From positions 2,356,001 through 2,420,000 of the forward strand of contig NZ_CP138991.1 of NCBI RefSeq assembly GCF_044594925.1: a stretch of 64,000 bases of DNA, written 5' to 3'. Positions 35,291 through 45,314 of the stretch are shown piece by piece. The DNA comes from Maribacter sp044594925 (lineage in GTDB: Bacteria; Bacteroidota; Bacteroidia; Flavobacteriales; Flavobacteriaceae). The notes beneath the pieces are model-generated. The model saw nothing but the letters and a program-made list of their open reading frames with translations. It searched no databases and was not told where the DNA came from. Position numbers and translations under genes: made by a program. Each line of letters begins with the position of its first letter. Positions within the stretch are counted from its first letter, which is position 1.

Positions 35291-36859
35291 ATGAAAACAA
35301 AGAATCTAATTTTATACATCTTCGTATTGTTCTCCTTTTTCGGATGCGAGAAATTTTTAGAAGAAGATCCAAGAGCAATTATTGCACCTGAAACGTTCTT
35401 TGCATCGGATAATGATGCTAGACAAGCAATACAGGGTACTTATGCCATTTTAAAGAATAATTCTATTTATGGTCAAGTAGGTTTAGATCATTTTTATGAC
35501 AATGGTGCAGATATCATAGAACCGAACCGTGCTGCAAATTTTGTACAGCCTATTGGCAATTATACATTGAATGAGGCCTTGGCTGATGTATCCGTTCAAA
35601 AGATGAGCGTATCCGATACCTGGAAAGACCTCTACAGAGTAGTCTTTAACGCTAATTTCATTATTGACAGGGTAACGGATAATGAAGCCATACTTGAAGA
35701 AGTACGTACTGAGGTAATCGCAGAAGCAAGATTTTTGCGTGCTTTATGTTATTGGCATATTACCAATCTTTGGGGAGATGCCCCTTATTACACCGAAGCA
35801 TTAACTCTGGATGAAGTACGTGTTTTGGGAAGAACTCCGGAAGCAACAATACTAGAAGGTGTTATATCCGATTTACAGTTTGCACAAGGTGTTTTACCTT
35901 CAACCTATCCTGACGATCAAAGAGGTCGTGCTACGAGATGGGCTGCGGCAATCATCGAAGCTAAAATTTACATGAAGCAACAAAATTGGCAAGCCGGTTT
36001 AAGTAAGTCTCTAGAGATTATTAATGAATCTCCGCATATCTTATTGCCTACTTACGAGGAAGTTTTTGACCCTGCTAACGAGTATAATGCGGAAATTATC
36101 TGGTCTTTAGATTTTGCAAGGGACATAGAAGGTATATTCGATCCGGCTTTCCCTGGAAGAAGTTTTGCGGGAAACAATAGTTGGAGACCCAGTATGTTCA
36201 ATCCACGTTTAAGGGATGAACCTGCAAATACTGATGAAAGAAGTGCTTTAGCGGATGCACTTTCGGCAAGAGGCGAGGCTTTTAATGGTACAGGCTTACA
36301 GGTAGCATCAAAAGATTTTGCTGAAAAGTTCCCATTGAATGATTTAAGAAGACCTTTGAATATTGTAGACAATTACTTAGGTTTTGAATTGAACTTCCCA
36401 TACATGGCTAAATTTTGGAATTTAGATTTAGCCACTTCCCCACGTTTTAACCATTCGGATAATCGAATGGTGTTTAGACTTGCCGATGTTTATTTAATGG
36501 CAGCTGAGTGTGAAAATGAAGCCAATGGTCCTGGAGGAGCTTATCAATACATTGAACCTATAAGGCAACGTGCATTTGCTACCCAAGCAGAATGGGAATT
36601 AGCAGGGTTGAGTCAACAAGAATTTAGGGAAGCCATTTATGACGAGCGTAAATGGGAATTAGCAGCAGAAGCGCATAGACGCTATGATTTAATCCGTTGG
36701 GGTATTCTATTAGATGTTGTTCAGGATTTAGAATACCGTTTCTGGGAACCTAATGTCAATATTAGACCTTGGCATGTGTTATTACCCATTCCATTACAGG
36801 AATTGGAACAGAATCCTGCCCTATTAGAGTCCGACCCAACAAATAATGGTTACCGGTAA
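35291..36859 (+). CDS. SusD/RagB-family glycan-binding lipoprotein
   Basis: Surface lipoprotein that forms the lid on the SusC barrel and binds glycan. The 522-residue protein has a lipobox (SFFGC19) and an N-terminal SusD-like domain beginning EKFLEEDPRAIIAPETFF. TPR-like helices include AEARFLRALCYWHITNLWGD, and the C-terminal RagB domain has RLADVYLMAAECENEANG, YDERKWELAAEAHRRYDLIRWG and LLPIPLQELEQNP. All family landmarks are present and it is full length. It ends before a strong terminator at 36911, so susC-susD may be a separate transcript from the downstream genes. Confidence 0.95.
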   Translation: MKTKNLILYIFVLFSFFGCEKFLEEDPRAIIAPETFFASDNDARQAIQGTYAILKNNSIYGQVGLDHFYDNGADIIEPNRAANFVQPIGNYTLNEALADVSVQKMSVSDTWKDLYRVVFNANFIIDRVTDNEAILEEVRTEVIAEARFLRALCYWHITNLWGDAPYYTEALTLDEVRVLGRTPEATILEGVISDLQFAQGVLPSTYPDDQRGRATRWAAAIIEAKIYMKQQNWQAGLSKSLEIINESPHILLPTYEEVFDPANEYNAEIIWSLDFARDIEGIFDPAFPGRSFAGNNSWRPSMFNPRLRDEPANTDERSALADALSARGEAFNGTGLQVASKDFAEKFPLNDLRRPLNIVDNYLGFELNFPYMAKFWNLDLATSPRFNHSDNRMVFRLADVYLMAAECENEANGPGGAYQYIEPIRQRAFATQAEWELAGLSQQEFREAIYDERKWELAAEAHRRYDLIRWGILLDVVQDLEYRFWEPNVNIRPWHVLLPIPLQELEQNPALLESDPTNNGYR

Positions 36860-36910
36860 TTTAATGGCAACCAAATAGAATAACGAAAGTTTGTTTGAGT
36901 TAGTTTGAAT

Positions 36911-36944
36911 ATGGGGTAAGCACTGTGCTTGCCCCATTTTTTTT
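36911..36944 (+). terminator. Terminator after susD
   Basis: ATGGGGTAAGCA, loop CTG, TGCTTGCCCCAT (a 12-base stem with one G-T pair), then eight T. Confidence 0.92.
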
Positions 36945-37030
36945 ATGAGAATCTCTGTAATCCTTAGGTTGACATCGGCTAAAACATATTGCTCATCTAT
37001 AAGTTTCGTTACCCATAAATAACAAAAACC

Positions 37031-38434
37031 ATGAAAACCAATTACCTCATCTGTTTATTAATCGTAATCTGTTCTAACGTCCATGCACAAATAAAACACG
37101 GACTACGGGATGCTCAGGGTCGCCATATCATATCCCGTGGATTTGTGGTAAACACCAACGATCATAAAGGAGAGGTATTCTTTAATTCGGACGATTACCT
37201 CAGAATGGAACGCATGGGGGCAAATGCCCAAGTGATACGATTAGAATTAGGCAAACTGAGCTCCTTTCCCGGAGGCAAACTGGACCAGAACTACCTGAAA
37301 AAGTTGGATACCCTAGTCGCACATGGAAGAAATAGCGGAATGAAAACCGTTTTTAAAATGACGGTTTATGGGGTGGATAGTTTTAAGTGGGAGGACTTTT
37401 GGAAGAACAAAAAGAACGAATACGACACCTATATCAATGCCTGGCGGGTCATCTGGAAACGTTATGCAACGGAGAATTCTGTTCTGGGCTACGATATTGT
37501 AAACGAGCCAAGAAAACTGACCATGGATATTTCCTATACCGAGTTGACCAAAAAATACTTGGTTCCCCTGTACCAAAAAATTATCGATGCCTGTCATGAA
37601 ATCAATGCGGATAAAAAAGTACTGGTGCAATCCATTTTTATGAACAAAGGGGAAGGTATAGATAATAACCAATATGCTGAGATTACTGTCCCGATAAATC
37701 GGAAGAACGTGATTTTCGCTCCACATATCTATCAGGACAAAATAGATTTTATAAAACCTGTCATGGATCGGTTCGACTCAGAATCGGACCTCTTAGAAGC
37801 TCCAATTTACATTGGCGAATGGGGCTTTCCTACCTTCGCGTCCACCGACACCTTGATCGCTGGAGATTTGGGACAATTAAGGTACAGGGAGCTCTATATC
37901 CGTACCGCAGAAGTTTTTGACCGTATGGGCGTGGGTAGCATAAAAGCATGGTTTTTAGGGAATAGAAGCATGCAGAATTTTCTACCCGGCGGCCCTTCTA
38001 CATGGGCTATTTTTAGTGATGAAAAAGCGGCCGGAACCATAGAAAGAAAATACATTACGGATGTTATTGCCAGACCATACCCTCAAACTATTGCTGGAGA
38101 TATTCAAAACTTTATGTTCCATTTCGCAACAAGAACCTTGGACCTTAACCTCCGTTCTGACAACAGTAAAGGAGCCTCTAAGATATTCATAGGGGCCAAT
38201 AGACATTATCCAGACGGATTTTCCATTCTGATCGACTCCGATTTTGTGATGTACCATAATCCCTTAAAAAATGCTGGATTGGAGGTCTATAAACTTCCTG
38301 AAAATGTAAATCCGTCCGATTTCATTTGGGATGACAAAACACAAAAATTACTTATCTTAAAGTGGCCAAAAGATAAGAGTGATTTGCATGTTCAAATTGT
38401 GCCTGGCATCCGTGATTTTAAAGTGTTAGAATAA
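37031..38434 (+). CDS. GH5-like glycoside hydrolase
   Basis: A 467-residue secreted protein (signal 1-19, MKTNYLICLLIVICSNVHA) with a (beta/alpha)8 clan-A hydrolase domain. The acid/base glutamate is E159 in GYDIVNEPRK and the nucleophile is E263 in YIGEWGFPTF, the spacing expected for GH5-type retaining enzymes. RGFVVNTNDHKG near the start and the C-terminal beta-rich domain (about 375-467, TRTLDLNLRS...FKVLE) resemble the layout of endoglycosylceramidase-like GH5 enzymes. Its target here is probably a branch or backbone of the imported polysaccharide. It begins 87 bases after the susD terminator. Confidence 0.85.
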   Translation: MKTNYLICLLIVICSNVHAQIKHGLRDAQGRHIISRGFVVNTNDHKGEVFFNSDDYLRMERMGANAQVIRLELGKLSSFPGGKLDQNYLKKLDTLVAHGRNSGMKTVFKMTVYGVDSFKWEDFWKNKKNEYDTYINAWRVIWKRYATENSVLGYDIVNEPRKLTMDISYTELTKKYLVPLYQKIIDACHEINADKKVLVQSIFMNKGEGIDNNQYAEITVPINRKNVIFAPHIYQDKIDFIKPVMDRFDSESDLLEAPIYIGEWGFPTFASTDTLIAGDLGQLRYRELYIRTAEVFDRMGVGSIKAWFLGNRSMQNFLPGGPSTWAIFSDEKAAGTIERKYITDVIARPYPQTIAGDIQNFMFHFATRTLDLNLRSDNSKGASKIFIGANRHYPDGFSILIDSDFVMYHNPLKNAGLEVYKLPENVNPSDFIWDDKTQKLLILKWPKDKSDLHVQIVPGIRDFKVLE

Positions 38435-38587
38435 TTATAATTTAAAAGAACCTCAGATGAGTACTTTCAACTTAACTATAAAATAGTGTGAAGAATTGGA
38501 ACCATTAGTAGAAATAATAACTAGCAGATAAATTTGAATTCTTTTGAATTCTTTTAAAATCTTGATTGTCAAATAAACTGAAAACTT

Positions 38588-39475
38588 ATGAAGAAAATAC
38601 TCATTTTAACCCTCATAGTATCTTGGCTATCGATGGGGATGAAACCTAAGAAAGAACTCCCCATCCTGGGAATAGCCCATGTGGCGTTTCAAGTATCAAG
38701 TTTAGAACAGTCACGTGCCTTCTACACGGCGTTCTATGGATTTGAATATGCGTTTGCGGCTTATGAAGACCAGGAGGCTTGGTATTTAAAAATCAACGAC
38801 GACCAGTTCGTAAAGTTGGTGTCAAAACCAGAGGGCACGGATGACAATCGATTAGTGGAAGTCGCTTTTCAGGTTTCAGACATCAAAACTACGGTTGCCA
38901 TGCTCCGAGAAAGAGGACTCAAACCAGCCCCAGTTGAAAAAAAACCTGATGGTACTTTAGCAAGCGTTCTAGTTGACCCTAACGGCCATAACCTGATTTT
39001 TGTTGAATATACTTCTGATTCCAAGCAAGCACAAGCTAGAGGCAAGTATCTCGGGGCCCGCCGAGTTTCCGATCGTTTGCTGCATGTAGGTATTACCATT
39101 AAGGATGAGGCAACGGCCAACGCACTGTATCGAGATGCGTTAGGTTTTCAAGAAATTTGGCGGGGATCGCGCAAGGATGGCAGTCCGGATGCTTGGGTAA
39201 ATATGCAAATGCCAGGTAACAGAGGTGACTATGTCGAATATATCCTCGTTAACGATATGAAACTGAGTAGAGCGCAAAAGGGAACAATGCATCATATGTG
39301 CCTTTTGACAGACGATATTAAAAAAGCCCATAGCGATATGTTATTTAATGCCTTACCCGACCTTGAACGATACGAGCCCTTGATTGCCCGTAACAATCGC
39401 TGGGTGTGCAATGTACATGATCTTGATGGTACGCGTTGTGAAGTAATGGAATCAAAAGAAGCCATAAAAAAATGA
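38588..39475 (+). CDS. Exported two-domain VOC (glyoxalase-fold) protein, copy 1
   Basis: A 295-residue protein with an N-terminal signal-like segment and two VOC modules (about 25-137 and about 160-285). The first has IAHVAFQVSSLEQSRAFY and ends GHNLIFVEY; the second has LLHVGITIKDEATANALYRDALGF and ends LDGTRCEVMESK. Each contains the metal-ligand His/Glu pattern of glyoxalase-fold enzymes (H30-V, E at the ends). VOC enzymes are metal-dependent isomerases, dioxygenases or hydrolases; the substrate here is unknown. Its stop overlaps the start of the polysaccharide lyase (ATGA), so the two are coupled. A near-duplicate lies at 48093. Confidence 0.8.
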   Translation: MKKILILTLIVSWLSMGMKPKKELPILGIAHVAFQVSSLEQSRAFYTAFYGFEYAFAAYEDQEAWYLKINDDQFVKLVSKPEGTDDNRLVEVAFQVSDIKTTVAMLRERGLKPAPVEKKPDGTLASVLVDPNGHNLIFVEYTSDSKQAQARGKYLGARRVSDRLLHVGITIKDEATANALYRDALGFQEIWRGSRKDGSPDAWVNMQMPGNRGDYVEYILVNDMKLSRAQKGTMHHMCLLTDDIKKAHSDMLFNALPDLERYEPLIARNNRWVCNVHDLDGTRCEVMESKEAIKK

Positions 39476-40758
39476 CACATATGATACCAAAATCTCGTTT
39501 TTCCCTATTGGGATTCCTGTTTTTAGTCCTAGGTTCATTTGTTCTTCCCCAAACGGGTTTTGCACAAACTAAGTCAACCACAGTTTCGGCTTTGGACGAG
39601 GCTCCTAGTTTCTTCGGTGCAAGACGAGGCGCCTTGCCCAGAGTCAAAGAAGGCATTTCCAAAGGTGACCCTTCGCTTATTCCAGCCTATGAAGCCCTGT
39701 TAAAAGCAGCAGATGAAGCCTTAAAGATAAAACCACCAACGGTAACCGATAAAACACGGCATCCCGTTACCGGGAATCTGAATGACTATTATACGCAAGC
39801 ACCCTACCTTTGGCCTGATCCGTCAAAGTCAGACGGCTTGCCCTACCTACCAAAGGATGGCGTGATCAACCCAGAATCACGTAACCCTGATTTCGCGGAC
39901 TATTCGCGCGGTCAGGAAATAGGCCGTTTAGTGGAAACATTGGCCCTCGCTTATTACCTCTCTGGAAAAGAAACCTACGCTGCCCATGCAGCGCAATGTC
40001 TACAGGTTTGGTTTAATAATCCTGCCACACGGATGAACCCGCACCTACAATATGCCCAAGCTGTACCCGGCAGAAACGAAGGGCGGTACATAGGTATGAT
40101 TGAAGCAGGTGGTGTGGTGCAAGCGGTGGATGCGGCGGGGCTCTTGGATGGGTCTACCCATTGGAACAAAAAGGACCGGAAGGCACTGGAGGTCTGGATA
40201 ACGGACTTTCTAGATTGGTTTATGAACAGCGAGTATGGTCGTGAAGAAGTTCAGATGAGACAAAATCATGGCACGATGTTCGACGTAAGGGTGGCACGCT
40301 TAGCGCTCGCTTTGGGAAAGACGGACTTAGCTCGGAAAAAGTTAACCTCGGTAAAAGAAAACCGAATCGCGCGTCAAATAGAACCGGACGGGGCCCAGCC
40401 TATGGAGCTGCGACGTACCAAGTCATTTAATTACTCTGAAATGAATTTGACAGGACTCACTGAACTGGCGACACTCGGGGAATGGGTCGGGGTGGACTTG
40501 TGGACCTACGAGACTGCGGATGGCCGCAGCATCCGACGAGCATTGGAGTTCCTTAGACCTTATGTTCAGAAATTACCTGAAGGATGGCCACCACGGTTCT
40601 GGCACTACAAACAAATCGTTCCCTTTCATCCGGAGATTCTTGCTCCTGCATTTCGTATGGCAAGCATAGGGTATCAAGAGGAAGAATATGAGGCTATTGT
40701 TGAGCAGTTCCCCAGTTTTAAGGCATCTAGTTTTCAATTAACACATCCAAAAAGATAG
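39472..40758 (+). CDS. Alginate-lyase-family polysaccharide lyase (PL38-like), intact copy
   Basis: A 428-residue secreted protein (signal about 1-31, ending QTGFAQ) with the alpha/alpha-barrel alginate-lyase family layout. Visible motifs are DYYTQAPYLWPDPSKSDGLPY (about 104-124), EIGRLVETLALAYYLSG and RQNHGTMFDV (263-272) with the catalytic-type N265-H266, then NLTGLTELATLGEWVGVDLW and PRFWHYKQIVPFHPE. The YxxxPYLWPDP and NHGT pattern fits the PL38-type branch, which cleaves uronate-containing polymers by beta-elimination; the exact substrate is inferred. Its start overlaps the VOC stop. A second ATG three codons on is an alternative start. The N-terminal 263 residues are missing in the duplicated, broken copy at 48996. 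Confidence 0.82.
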   Translation: MTHMIPKSRFSLLGFLFLVLGSFVLPQTGFAQTKSTTVSALDEAPSFFGARRGALPRVKEGISKGDPSLIPAYEALLKAADEALKIKPPTVTDKTRHPVTGNLNDYYTQAPYLWPDPSKSDGLPYLPKDGVINPESRNPDFADYSRGQEIGRLVETLALAYYLSGKETYAAHAAQCLQVWFNNPATRMNPHLQYAQAVPGRNEGRYIGMIEAGGVVQAVDAAGLLDGSTHWNKKDRKALEVWITDFLDWFMNSEYGREEVQMRQNHGTMFDVRVARLALALGKTDLARKKLTSVKENRIARQIEPDGAQPMELRRTKSFNYSEMNLTGLTELATLGEWVGVDLWTYETADGRSIRRALEFLRPYVQKLPEGWPPRFWHYKQIVPFHPEILAPAFRMASIGYQEEEYEAIVEQFPSFKASSFQLTHPKR

Positions 40759-40886
40759 TTTTTAGTAGTATGAATGACATATCGCGCATTTAGCCAAACT
40801 TTTTTTGAAAAAATGGAAAAATCTGAGGAAAACCCAAATACTTATGATGATTGAGTTATTAATTACTCGCATGATTCTTAAATCAA

Positions 40887-41849
40887 ATGATTCACAAAAA
40901 TGATACTACCGTGAGAAAAATAAAATCTAAAGAAATTTCAGCATTATTTATATTAACTTTTTCTGCTTTGCTGTTTATTTCTTGTAAGCAAGAACAGCCA
41001 GTAAATACTGCATTGAAGCAAAAACAAGATATTATTCCCGCATTAAATGCGTATTCTTTTGCAGATTTACTCAGAGCCAAGAGTCAGCGAAGTGATGAAC
41101 AGGTATACACTTTGTTTAATTTACTAGATTGGTGTGCTTCAAAAGAAATTAAGGCATTAGACCCGACAGCTTATTTTTTTCCGACCTATCCAGAAGTTCC
41201 TTCCGATGAATACCTTGAGCGTTTTAAAAACCGTGCAAACGATTTGGGGATTGCTATTTCGGGAACAGGTATTAGAAATAACTTTGCCTCTCCTGATTCA
41301 GTAGTAAGAAAGGAAGGATTAGACTTGGCCAAAGCTTGGATTGTGGCAGCTTCAAAGATTGAAGCACCCGTTATTCGGGTTTTTGCAGGAGCGATTCCAG
41401 AAGGTTACGAAGAAAATTGGGAAGTACCAGCGCAATGGATGATCGATTGCTACAAAGAATTACTTCCGGTAGCGGAACAATACGGTGTTAAAATAGGTAT
41501 TCAGAATCACGGCGAAATGTTGCAAACCGCGGAGCAATGTATTTATATCATGAAAGCACTTGATTCAGAATGGGCAGGCATCATCGTTGATACAGGAAAT
41601 TTTAAAACACCGGATCCTTATAAAGATATCGCTGAAGTTGTTCCTTATGCAATAAATTGGCAGGTCAAAGAAAGTCTGTTCGGTCTTGGTTCGGAAATCA
41701 AGACAGACTATAATAAACTAATAGAAATTATCAGAGTAGGAGGTTATACAGGATACCTCCCAGTAGAAACCTTGTATGTTAAGGGTAAACCTTATGACCC
41801 CTTTGCATTGGTGTCAAGTATGATCGATGAATTACGCATTGCGCTGTAA
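40887..41849 (+). CDS. Exported TIM-barrel isomerase/epimerase-like lipoprotein
   Basis: A 320-residue protein of the sugar phosphate isomerase/epimerase (AP-endonuclease 2) family with a lipobox (LLFISC33KQ), so attached in the periplasm or outer membrane. The metal-binding barrel is marked by VIRVFAGAIPEG, VKIGIQNHGEM (His/Glu), WAGIIVDTGNF (Asp) and YTGYLPVETLYV (Glu). An exported location is unlike true sugar-phosphate isomerases. In Bacteroidota glycan loci, exported relatives are linked with 3-keto-sugar conversion (hydration/elimination). Followed by the cytoplasmic Gfo/Idh gene after 26 bases. GTG at 40911 is an alternative start that gives a shorter signal. Confidence 0.82.
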   Translation: MIHKNDTTVRKIKSKEISALFILTFSALLFISCKQEQPVNTALKQKQDIIPALNAYSFADLLRAKSQRSDEQVYTLFNLLDWCASKEIKALDPTAYFFPTYPEVPSDEYLERFKNRANDLGIAISGTGIRNNFASPDSVVRKEGLDLAKAWIVAASKIEAPVIRVFAGAIPEGYEENWEVPAQWMIDCYKELLPVAEQYGVKIGIQNHGEMLQTAEQCIYIMKALDSEWAGIIVDTGNFKTPDPYKDIAEVVPYAINWQVKESLFGLGSEIKTDYNKLIEIIRVGGYTGYLPVETLYVKGKPYDPFALVSSMIDELRIAL

Positions 41850-41875
41850 CCTAAACAGCACTAGAATTTAAAACT

Positions 41876-42889
41876 ATGAAAAACACAATTAAAACCGGAA
41901 TACTATCCTTTGGGATGTCCGGTAGTTTATTTCATGCTCCTTTTCTTAGGTGCCATCCCGGGTTTGAATTTTCTGCAGTAGTAGAAAGATCTAAAAAAAA
42001 GGTTTGCTTAGATTACAAAAATGTAAAAAGTTACAATGCTATTGATGAACTTTTACAGGACGAATCTATCGAGCTTGTAATTGTAAATACACCAAATGAA
42101 ACACATTTTGAATTCGCTTTAAAGGCAATTAAGGCCAATAAGCATGTATTAATTGATAAACCTTTTACCACGACGGCCGCTGAGGCAAAACAACTATTTA
42201 AAGCGGCAAAAAAGAAGGGTGTATTCTTATTACCCTATCAAAACCGAAGGTATGATTCCGATTTTCTCTCGGTGAAAGAAGTTATTGAATCTGGCAAACT
42301 TGGAAACTTGGTCGAGGTTCATTTTAGATACGATAGATTTAGAAACGCTGTTGTTCAAAATAGCTGGAAAGAAGACCCTATCCCCGGAAATGGCGTGATT
42401 TATAATTTAGGTGCGCACGTTATAGATGGAATAATTTCATTATTTGGATTACCCTTAAAATGGTCAAAATATTCATCATCTGTTCGTCCTGGCACTCAAG
42501 TAAATGATTATGAACATGTTCATTTACTATATCCCAATAACTTGCAAGTATTTGTAACCATCAGTTTGTTGGTTGCGGATCCACAGCCGGCATTTATTCT
42601 AAATGGCACATTGGGAACCTTTAAAAAAAATAGAACCGATGTTCAGGAAAATCAATTAAATGAGGGAATGCAACCTGATAATTCATTGTTTGGTATAGAA
42701 TTACCTGAAAGTGAAGGGATAATAACCACTATAGCCACCAATGGATTAAAAACACAAGAGAAAATCACCGCACCAAAAGCAAGTTATATGAATGTCTTTG
42801 AAGATGTTTATCAAACCTTGAGAATGGGTAAGGGGTATCCGGTAACGGAAGAACAAATAATAGCACAATTGGAAATATTGGAACAGTAA
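41876..42889 (+). CDS. Gfo/Idh/MocA-family oxidoreductase, cytoplasmic
   Basis: A 337-residue NAD(P)-dependent sugar dehydrogenase-like protein with no signal peptide. It has an N-terminal Rossmann fold (TGILSFGMSGSLFHAPF), the D94-K-P96 motif (VLIDKPFTT) whose lysine is catalytic, VEVHFRYDRFR and the substrate-domain helix NLGAHVIDGIISLFGLP with a catalytic-type His. It could oxidise or reduce a keto or hydroxy group on the monosaccharides released by this locus. It is the only Gfo/Idh here without export signal; its paralogue at 43917 is exported, so one may return the product of the other to the reduced state. Confidence 0.88.
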   Translation: MKNTIKTGILSFGMSGSLFHAPFLRCHPGFEFSAVVERSKKKVCLDYKNVKSYNAIDELLQDESIELVIVNTPNETHFEFALKAIKANKHVLIDKPFTTTAAEAKQLFKAAKKKGVFLLPYQNRRYDSDFLSVKEVIESGKLGNLVEVHFRYDRFRNAVVQNSWKEDPIPGNGVIYNLGAHVIDGIISLFGLPLKWSKYSSSVRPGTQVNDYEHVHLLYPNNLQVFVTISLLVADPQPAFILNGTLGTFKKNRTDVQENQLNEGMQPDNSLFGIELPESEGIITTIATNGLKTQEKITAPKASYMNVFEDVYQTLRMGKGYPVTEEQIIAQLEILEQ

Positions 42890-42981
42890 ATAGGATACCA
42901 GTACCATCGATACAGGTTATCAAGCTTTCAACTGACGTATCGAAATTACTCGTTTTCCGACTAACGAAATACATAAGAATA

Positions 42982-43809
42982 ATGAAAAAAATTAGTTCAA
43001 TTTTACTTTGCTTATGCTGTTTTTCAGCTTTATGGGCACAAAACGGCATTCAGCCTGGGCAAGAAAAAACTTTGGGAGACTCCATTTCAAATCCTGCAAT
43101 CAATAAAACTTTAGATGAAATAAACAATCGATTTCAACACGTCGATGTTTCCCTTATTGAGTGGCCAGATGCGCTGCAAAAGAAAATGGGAAAACTGAAA
43201 AACATCGCCTTTATGGCTGTTCCAATCAAGAAACCTGCTGAAAAATTACCGCTACTTATTTCCTTGCATGGCGGAGGAGGCAAAGAAATGCCCCTAGAGC
43301 AACAGCTTGCCCGATCCGCAAAGGTGAAAGGCCTAAGATTAGCGGAACTAACCAAAAAAGACTTGATACTATTGGAGCCGAATACGGCTGAGGATTGGAA
43401 TGTTACCTCGCTGAACGCAATGCTCGATTACGTTTTGGAAAACTATAAGGAGATTGATGCAAACCGTGTTTATGTGATGGGACATAGCATGGGTGGTCGG
43501 GGCACCTGGAATTGGATAAATGAATCATCAAATCGTTTTGCTGCGGCAGCGCCCGCTGGTTTCTCGGCTGGTGATACCGGTAATCCAGAACGCTTGGTGA
43601 ACTTGCCAATTTGGGGAATGGCCGGCGGAGACGACGGAGATAGGGCAACGGGCATCAAAAAGATGGTGGAACGCTTAAGGGCGGCCGGGAACAAGAATGT
43701 AAAGCATACGGAATTCCCCGGAGCGAATCATGCAGCAGGAAACGCGGCTGTTTTCAGTTCGGTGGAACTAGTTGATTGGATGCTTGGATTTTCAAGAGGG
43801 AGGCACTGA
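42982..43809 (+). CDS. Secreted alpha/beta-hydrolase (esterase)
   Basis: A 275-residue secreted protein (signal 1-19, MKKISSILLCLCCFSALWA) with the serine hydrolase fold. LISLHGGGG marks the oxyanion region, GHSMGG (167-172) holds the nucleophile S169, MAGGDDGDR probably holds the acidic residue and GANHAAGN contains the catalytic H250. Related proteins act as acetyl/feruloyl esterases or dienelactone-type hydrolases. In this setting removal of an ester substituent from an algal polysaccharide is likely. Not strictly assignable to one carbohydrate esterase family. Confidence 0.82.
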   Translation: MKKISSILLCLCCFSALWAQNGIQPGQEKTLGDSISNPAINKTLDEINNRFQHVDVSLIEWPDALQKKMGKLKNIAFMAVPIKKPAEKLPLLISLHGGGGKEMPLEQQLARSAKVKGLRLAELTKKDLILLEPNTAEDWNVTSLNAMLDYVLENYKEIDANRVYVMGHSMGGRGTWNWINESSNRFAAAAPAGFSAGDTGNPERLVNLPIWGMAGGDDGDRATGIKKMVERLRAAGNKNVKHTEFPGANHAAGNAAVFSSVELVDWMLGFSRGRH

Positions 43810-43916
43810 AATAACCTCGCACTAATTAAGTGAATTACCCAGAGGTATTCCCATAAGCATCTATTGAAGATAGATTTACGACACATGAAACACTAAAGCA
43901 ACTAACGAATACTATA

Positions 43917-45302
43917 ATGCAAAATCGAAGAAAATTTATTAAAAACTCGTCCATGGCGACTATCGGACTTACATCCGGTTTGCAGGCATCTGCCATGTCT
44001 TTGAAATCGGTCATAGGAGCCAACGAAAAAATCCGGATGGGGTTTATCGGCTTGGGCAATCGCGGCACTTTATTATTGAACTGGTTCATGGAGAATGACG
44101 ATGTTGAAGTCGTCGCCCTATGCGATGTTTACGAACCCTACACCCTTCGCGACCGTTCAAAAGTAGCGGAGCGCTATCTGGAAATCGGGAAAGTTCCAAA
44201 AATGGGAGAAGAATTCAGTTCGAAGGTAAAACGGTATTCTGATTTTCGAAAACTGCTTGAACAAAAGGATATCGATGCCGTATGTATTGCCACTCCGGAC
44301 CACTGGCATGCGATACAGACGATTGCCGCTTTGGAGGCAGGCAAACATGTGTATGTAGAAAAGCCATTGACCATAACCATCCAAGAAGGTAGGGCTATGG
44401 TCAATGCGCATAAAAAATCGGGCAAGGTCTGTGCCGTAGGGTTAAATCGTAGGGGGTCCTCCATTTACCAACATTTATCCAAAGAAGTCCAGGGCGGAAT
44501 TATAGGCAAAGTCACTACGGCCCGTGCGCAACGCACCAGCAATATGTACCCTAAGGGTATTGGTGTGCTCCAACCAGAAGAACCACCAAAAGATTTTGAC
44601 TGGAACATGTGGCTGGGGCCCAGAGCGTTCCGTCCGTATCAATATAACATCGCTCCATATTTTTTCCGTTGGTGGAAAGAATATTCATCACAAATGGGGA
44701 ATTGGGGCGTGCATTACATGGATGTAATCCGTTGGTTATTGAATGAAGAGGCTCCCGTAGCCATTACCGCAACTGGAGGAAATTTTGCCGTTCAAGACGA
44801 CCGTACTATTCCCGATACGATGGAAGTGCTGTTTGAAATGCCTTCCAAATCCATAATAAAGTTCAGTATTCATGAGGCTAACGCAGGTGGCGGGATTTCT
44901 GGAGGAGAAATTGAATTGCATGGAACAAAAGGAAACTTGATTGCCGACCAAAATGGTTATTCCATTTCTTCAGCAAAACCCGGACAATTCCAAACTTGGG
45001 ATACCTTGGTAGAACCCATAGACAAGAAGTTGGAGGGAGGTACCGAGTTTGGGGATTTAGGCAGCAAAGAGAATTCAACGGGCAACCTCATCCGTAATTT
45101 TTTGGATTGTATCAAAGATGGTGGAGCACCACTTTGTTCGCTGGAAGAGGGCCATCGCTCCACGAGCTTTGCCCATTTGGCCAATATTTCATTGGAGTTG
45201 GGACAGCGTATTGAATGGGACGCGGTCAATGAGCGCATAACCAACAGTGACAAGGCCAACGATTACCTGCACTATGAATATAGAGCTCCTTGGAAACTTT
45301 AA
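43917..45302 (+). CDS. Gfo/Idh/MocA oxidoreductase with twin-arginine signal
   Basis: A 461-residue exported oxidoreductase. MQNRRKFIKNSSMATIGL is a twin-arginine signal (NRRKFIK), used for proteins that fold and bind cofactor in the cytoplasm. It has a Rossmann motif GFIGLGNRG (43-50), DHWH (128-131) and VEKPLTIT (147-154, catalytic K149). The C-terminal domain contains MGNWGVHYMDVIRWLL, with the expected His. The GLGNRG and WxxWLGPRAFRPY pattern is typical of the large secreted Gfo/Idh group of Bacteroidota/Planctomycetes. Such Tat-exported members keep NAD(P) bound (as in glucose-fructose oxidoreductase) and can oxidise glycosides outside the cytoplasm. Followed by the TIM-barrel gene after 12 bases. 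Confidence 0.9.
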   Translation: MQNRRKFIKNSSMATIGLTSGLQASAMSLKSVIGANEKIRMGFIGLGNRGTLLLNWFMENDDVEVVALCDVYEPYTLRDRSKVAERYLEIGKVPKMGEEFSSKVKRYSDFRKLLEQKDIDAVCIATPDHWHAIQTIAALEAGKHVYVEKPLTITIQEGRAMVNAHKKSGKVCAVGLNRRGSSIYQHLSKEVQGGIIGKVTTARAQRTSNMYPKGIGVLQPEEPPKDFDWNMWLGPRAFRPYQYNIAPYFFRWWKEYSSQMGNWGVHYMDVIRWLLNEEAPVAITATGGNFAVQDDRTIPDTMEVLFEMPSKSIIKFSIHEANAGGGISGGEIELHGTKGNLIADQNGYSISSAKPGQFQTWDTLVEPIDKKLEGGTEFGDLGSKENSTGNLIRNFLDCIKDGGAPLCSLEEGHRSTSFAHLANISLELGQRIEWDAVNERITNSDKANDYLHYEYRAPWKL

Positions 45303-45314
45303 ATTAATAAGGTC

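Noticed and set aside
38535..38554. Short tandem repeat of GAATTCTTTT before the first VOC gene
   Set aside because: Only two ten-base units, A/T-rich; not enough to call a regulatory element.
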